Positions 62,689 to 64,000 of a stretch of DNA of 64,000 nucleotides are shown here, in pieces. The translations under genes were made by a program, and so were the position numbers. Positions within the stretch are counted from its first letter, which is position 1. Every line of letters starts with the position of its first letter. The notes under the pieces are model-generated. The model saw only the letters and a program-made list of their open reading frames with translations. It had not been told where the DNA came from and did not search any database. Source of the DNA: JAWKUK01 sp041398605 (lineage in GTDB: Bacteria > Planctomycetota > UBA1135 > GCA-002686595); the NCBI GenBank assembly GCA_041398605.1, contig JAWKUK010000015.1:124001-188000 (forward strand), in the 5' to 3' direction.

Positions 62689-62900
62689 CCAGGGGTGACC
62701 CTCGCACGGGCTATGCCACAGGTGTCCGACAGCGGTGCAGTGCGATCATCGACACGCCGCGCACGATCCTGAGGTGACCTCCGAGCCATCCCGGCCGAGC
62801 GGGCGCGCTCTCCCAGCGCACGACACGTCCAGGACACCTCCGCGCCCCGGGGTCTGAGGGGGCAAAGCCAGCTCCGGCGACGAGCGCGCCCGCAACGCAA

Positions 62901-62924
62901 GAGGGGCGCCCCCCGGCGCCCCTC
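62901..62924. terminator. Terminator-like hairpin after the SGNH gene
   Basis: GAGGGGCGCC (62901-62910) and GGCGCCCCTC (62915-62924) form a perfect 10-bp stem with a CCCC loop, 31 bases beyond the stop of the minus-strand SGNH gene. It also separates that gene from the electron-transfer locus. Confidence 0.75.
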
Positions 62925-62955
62925 CCCATGGTCCGTCTGGCCTGCCGCAGCTCGC

Positions 62956-63903
62956 TCAGTGCTGCTGCGACAGGGCGGCGGTCGAGACGCTCAGCGCTCG
63001 CTTGGCGGGCTCCTTGTGCTTCAGGGCGCTCAGGGGCCCCTGGGACTTGCCACCAGGACCCAGCGGCGCTGGACCCGCTGTGACGTTGGCTCCCTCGCCC
63101 TCAACGGCAGAGGGCGCAGACGGGAGCGGGACGAGCGCCGCTGTGACCGCGACTCGAGCGCCCGCACAGACGTTCCCGTAGTGCGTGAGGTGCACGCCAT
63201 CGCGTTGCAAGCCGTCCGTCCGGGCCGGGAGCTGATCGAGGTTGACGACGACGTAGCCGCTGGCATCGATCGCGGACCTTGAATTCACATTGAGCGCACA
63301 ATAACTACGCAACATCAGGGTCCGAGGCGCGTTCGGGAGCTGCGCGAGGAGGCCCTCCCAGGTCGCGCCCAGGTCGGACTGAAATTGAGACCAATCTGGA
63401 ACGACGTTATTGCCCGCGCTGCCGCACACAAGCTCCACCCGAGGCGCCGCGAGGCTCGCGAGCGCCGGCCGCAAGCTGCGCGACACGAAGCGGTGGAAGG
63501 CGCTGCCCGCGACGTTCGGGGACCAGCTCGCATGGTTGCGGGACATCATGGGCGTCACATCGGCCCCCGGGATCCCGAGGGCGACGACAAACAGAGGGCC
63601 CGAGCTGCGGTGCATCGCGCGCCAGCCGGCGGCGACGCCATAGGCGGGGTCCGCGCCGGTGCCCTGGTGGTTCTGCAGCGGGGTCAGCTCGATCCAGCGC
63701 TGGCCGGCCTCGTCCCAGCGCCAGGCGTCGGGGATCGGATCGCCGAAGGGCGACGGCCCATAGGGCGTGCTCGTGCACGCATCGGCGCCAAAGCCACAGA
63801 CCACGGAGTCACCCCAAAGGACCAGCACGGACTGGGCCTGGGCCAAGGAACCGATCCACAAGGCCCCGAGGCCCACGATGGCGAGAGAGACGCGACGCAG
63901 CAT
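62956..63903 (-). CDS. Secreted SGNH/GDSL hydrolase
   Basis: 315 residues from ATG 63903; the frame extends 16 codons further, but the signal peptide (SLAIVGLGALWIGSLAQAQ) supports this start. SGNH blocks: VLVLWGDSVVCGFG (Ser in block I), an apparent GNN in CGSAGNNVV (block III Asn), and DGVHLTHYGN (Asp and His of block V). Family members deacetylate or de-esterify sugars and lipids; close relatives in this organism class belong to the sialate-acetylesterase-like group. The C-terminal 45 residues are Pro/Gly/Ala-rich and end in Lys/Gln-rich sequence without a domain. Monocistronic, with a hairpin terminator. Confidence 0.87.
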   Translation of the reverse strand: MLRRVSLAIVGLGALWIGSLAQAQSVLVLWGDSVVCGFGADACTSTPYGPSPFGDPIPDAWRWDEAGQRWIELTPLQNHQGTGADPAYGVAAGWRAMHRSSGPLFVVALGIPGADVTPMMSRNHASWSPNVAGSAFHRFVSRSLRPALASLAAPRVELVCGSAGNNVVPDWSQFQSDLGATWEGLLAQLPNAPRTLMLRSYCALNVNSRSAIDASGYVVVNLDQLPARTDGLQRDGVHLTHYGNVCAGARVAVTAALVPLPSAPSAVEGEGANVTAGPAPLGPGGKSQGPLSALKHKEPAKRALSVSTAALSQQH

Positions 63904-64000
63904 GTATTTGATCCAGCGAGACCCACGGGTCCGGGGGCGCCCAAGACGCACCTGAACCGGCTCGCAGCGACCCTCGACCGATCCAGCGGGCGACCTTGAC

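Noticed and set aside
1..64000. tRNA, rRNA, CRISPR array, complete insertion sequence or prophage
   Set aside because: No tRNA T-arm contexts, rRNA motifs, regularly spaced repeats, transposase or integrase motifs were found while reading; the only tandem repeats are short (11 and 15 bp) or within the cytochrome gene.

Overview
The window is high-GC bacterial DNA. Its gene content points to a Planctomycetota lineage, probably marine. The pointers are a formylglycine sulfatase fused to a 3-keto-disaccharide-hydrolase (DUF1080) module, SASA-type esterases, an ECF sigma factor next to a Ser/Thr kinase with TPRs, FG-GAP proteins with a recurring C-terminal module, DUF3857/transglutaminase giants, and many starts without Shine-Dalgarno sequences. 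Placement is inference from gene content; no rRNA or tRNA gene was seen.

Layout. 0-2 kb: end of an alginate-acetylation-like pair (MBOAT plus a partial SGNH-like protein). 2.6-7.7 kb: FG-GAP secreted protein, ECF sigma factor, and a convergent Ser/Thr kinase. 8.1-11 kb: zinc-ribbon membrane protein, RlmI-like methyltransferase, and a phosphopantetheinyl transferase whose start codon lies in an 11-bp tandem repeat. 11-17.3 kb: polysaccharide-processing set (hydrolase-esterase fusion, sialate O-acetylesterase-like protein, sulfatase fusion). 17.3-22.4 kb: NAD-dependent formate dehydrogenase, whose alpha subunit reads through an in-frame TGA that is almost certainly selenocysteine, its NuoEF-like beta subunit, and a DUF2853 protein. 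22.6-30.3 kb: two tandem DUF3857/transglutaminase-like paralogues, one catalytically degenerate. 30.4-40.7 kb: propeller-sensor HWE histidine kinase, IMPACT-family protein, a secreted unknown, class A beta-lactamase-like lipoprotein, NahK-like sugar kinase, PhyH dioxygenase, and a secreted helical protein. 41-48 kb: CrtI-like oxidoreductase, a second selenoprotein candidate (peroxiredoxin-like, U-x-x-C motif) coupled to an alpha/beta-hydrolase-like protein, an AAA ATPase, a ClC channel and a bacilliredoxin. 48-53 kb: small proteins and icmF, the fused B12-dependent acyl-CoA mutase, whose middle third is shattered by indels. 53-62.7 kb: a co-directional electron-transfer locus. 63-64 kb: an SGNH esterase.

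The most notable system is the 53.2-62.7 kb locus. It holds a GTG-started flavoprotein/ferredoxin/cytochrome-b-like membrane protein overlapping a membrane-anchored 26-haem cytochrome, then an outer-membrane beta-barrel, a 25-haem secreted cytochrome built from 71-residue triheme repeats, and a second small barrel protein. Together they look like a complete inner-membrane to cell-surface electron conduit (porin-cytochrome type) with 51 haem-c motifs.

The second theme is selenium. Two unrelated genes each carry one in-frame TGA exactly where the family has its redox Cys/Sec, and the formate dehydrogenase TGA is followed by a bacterial SECIS hairpin with a GGUCU loop. No sel genes lie in the window. 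A third theme is expression signals: TATCCT or TAGGCT hexamers 6-9 nt before several ATGs suggest leaderless transcripts, and a 151-bp foldback follows icmF.
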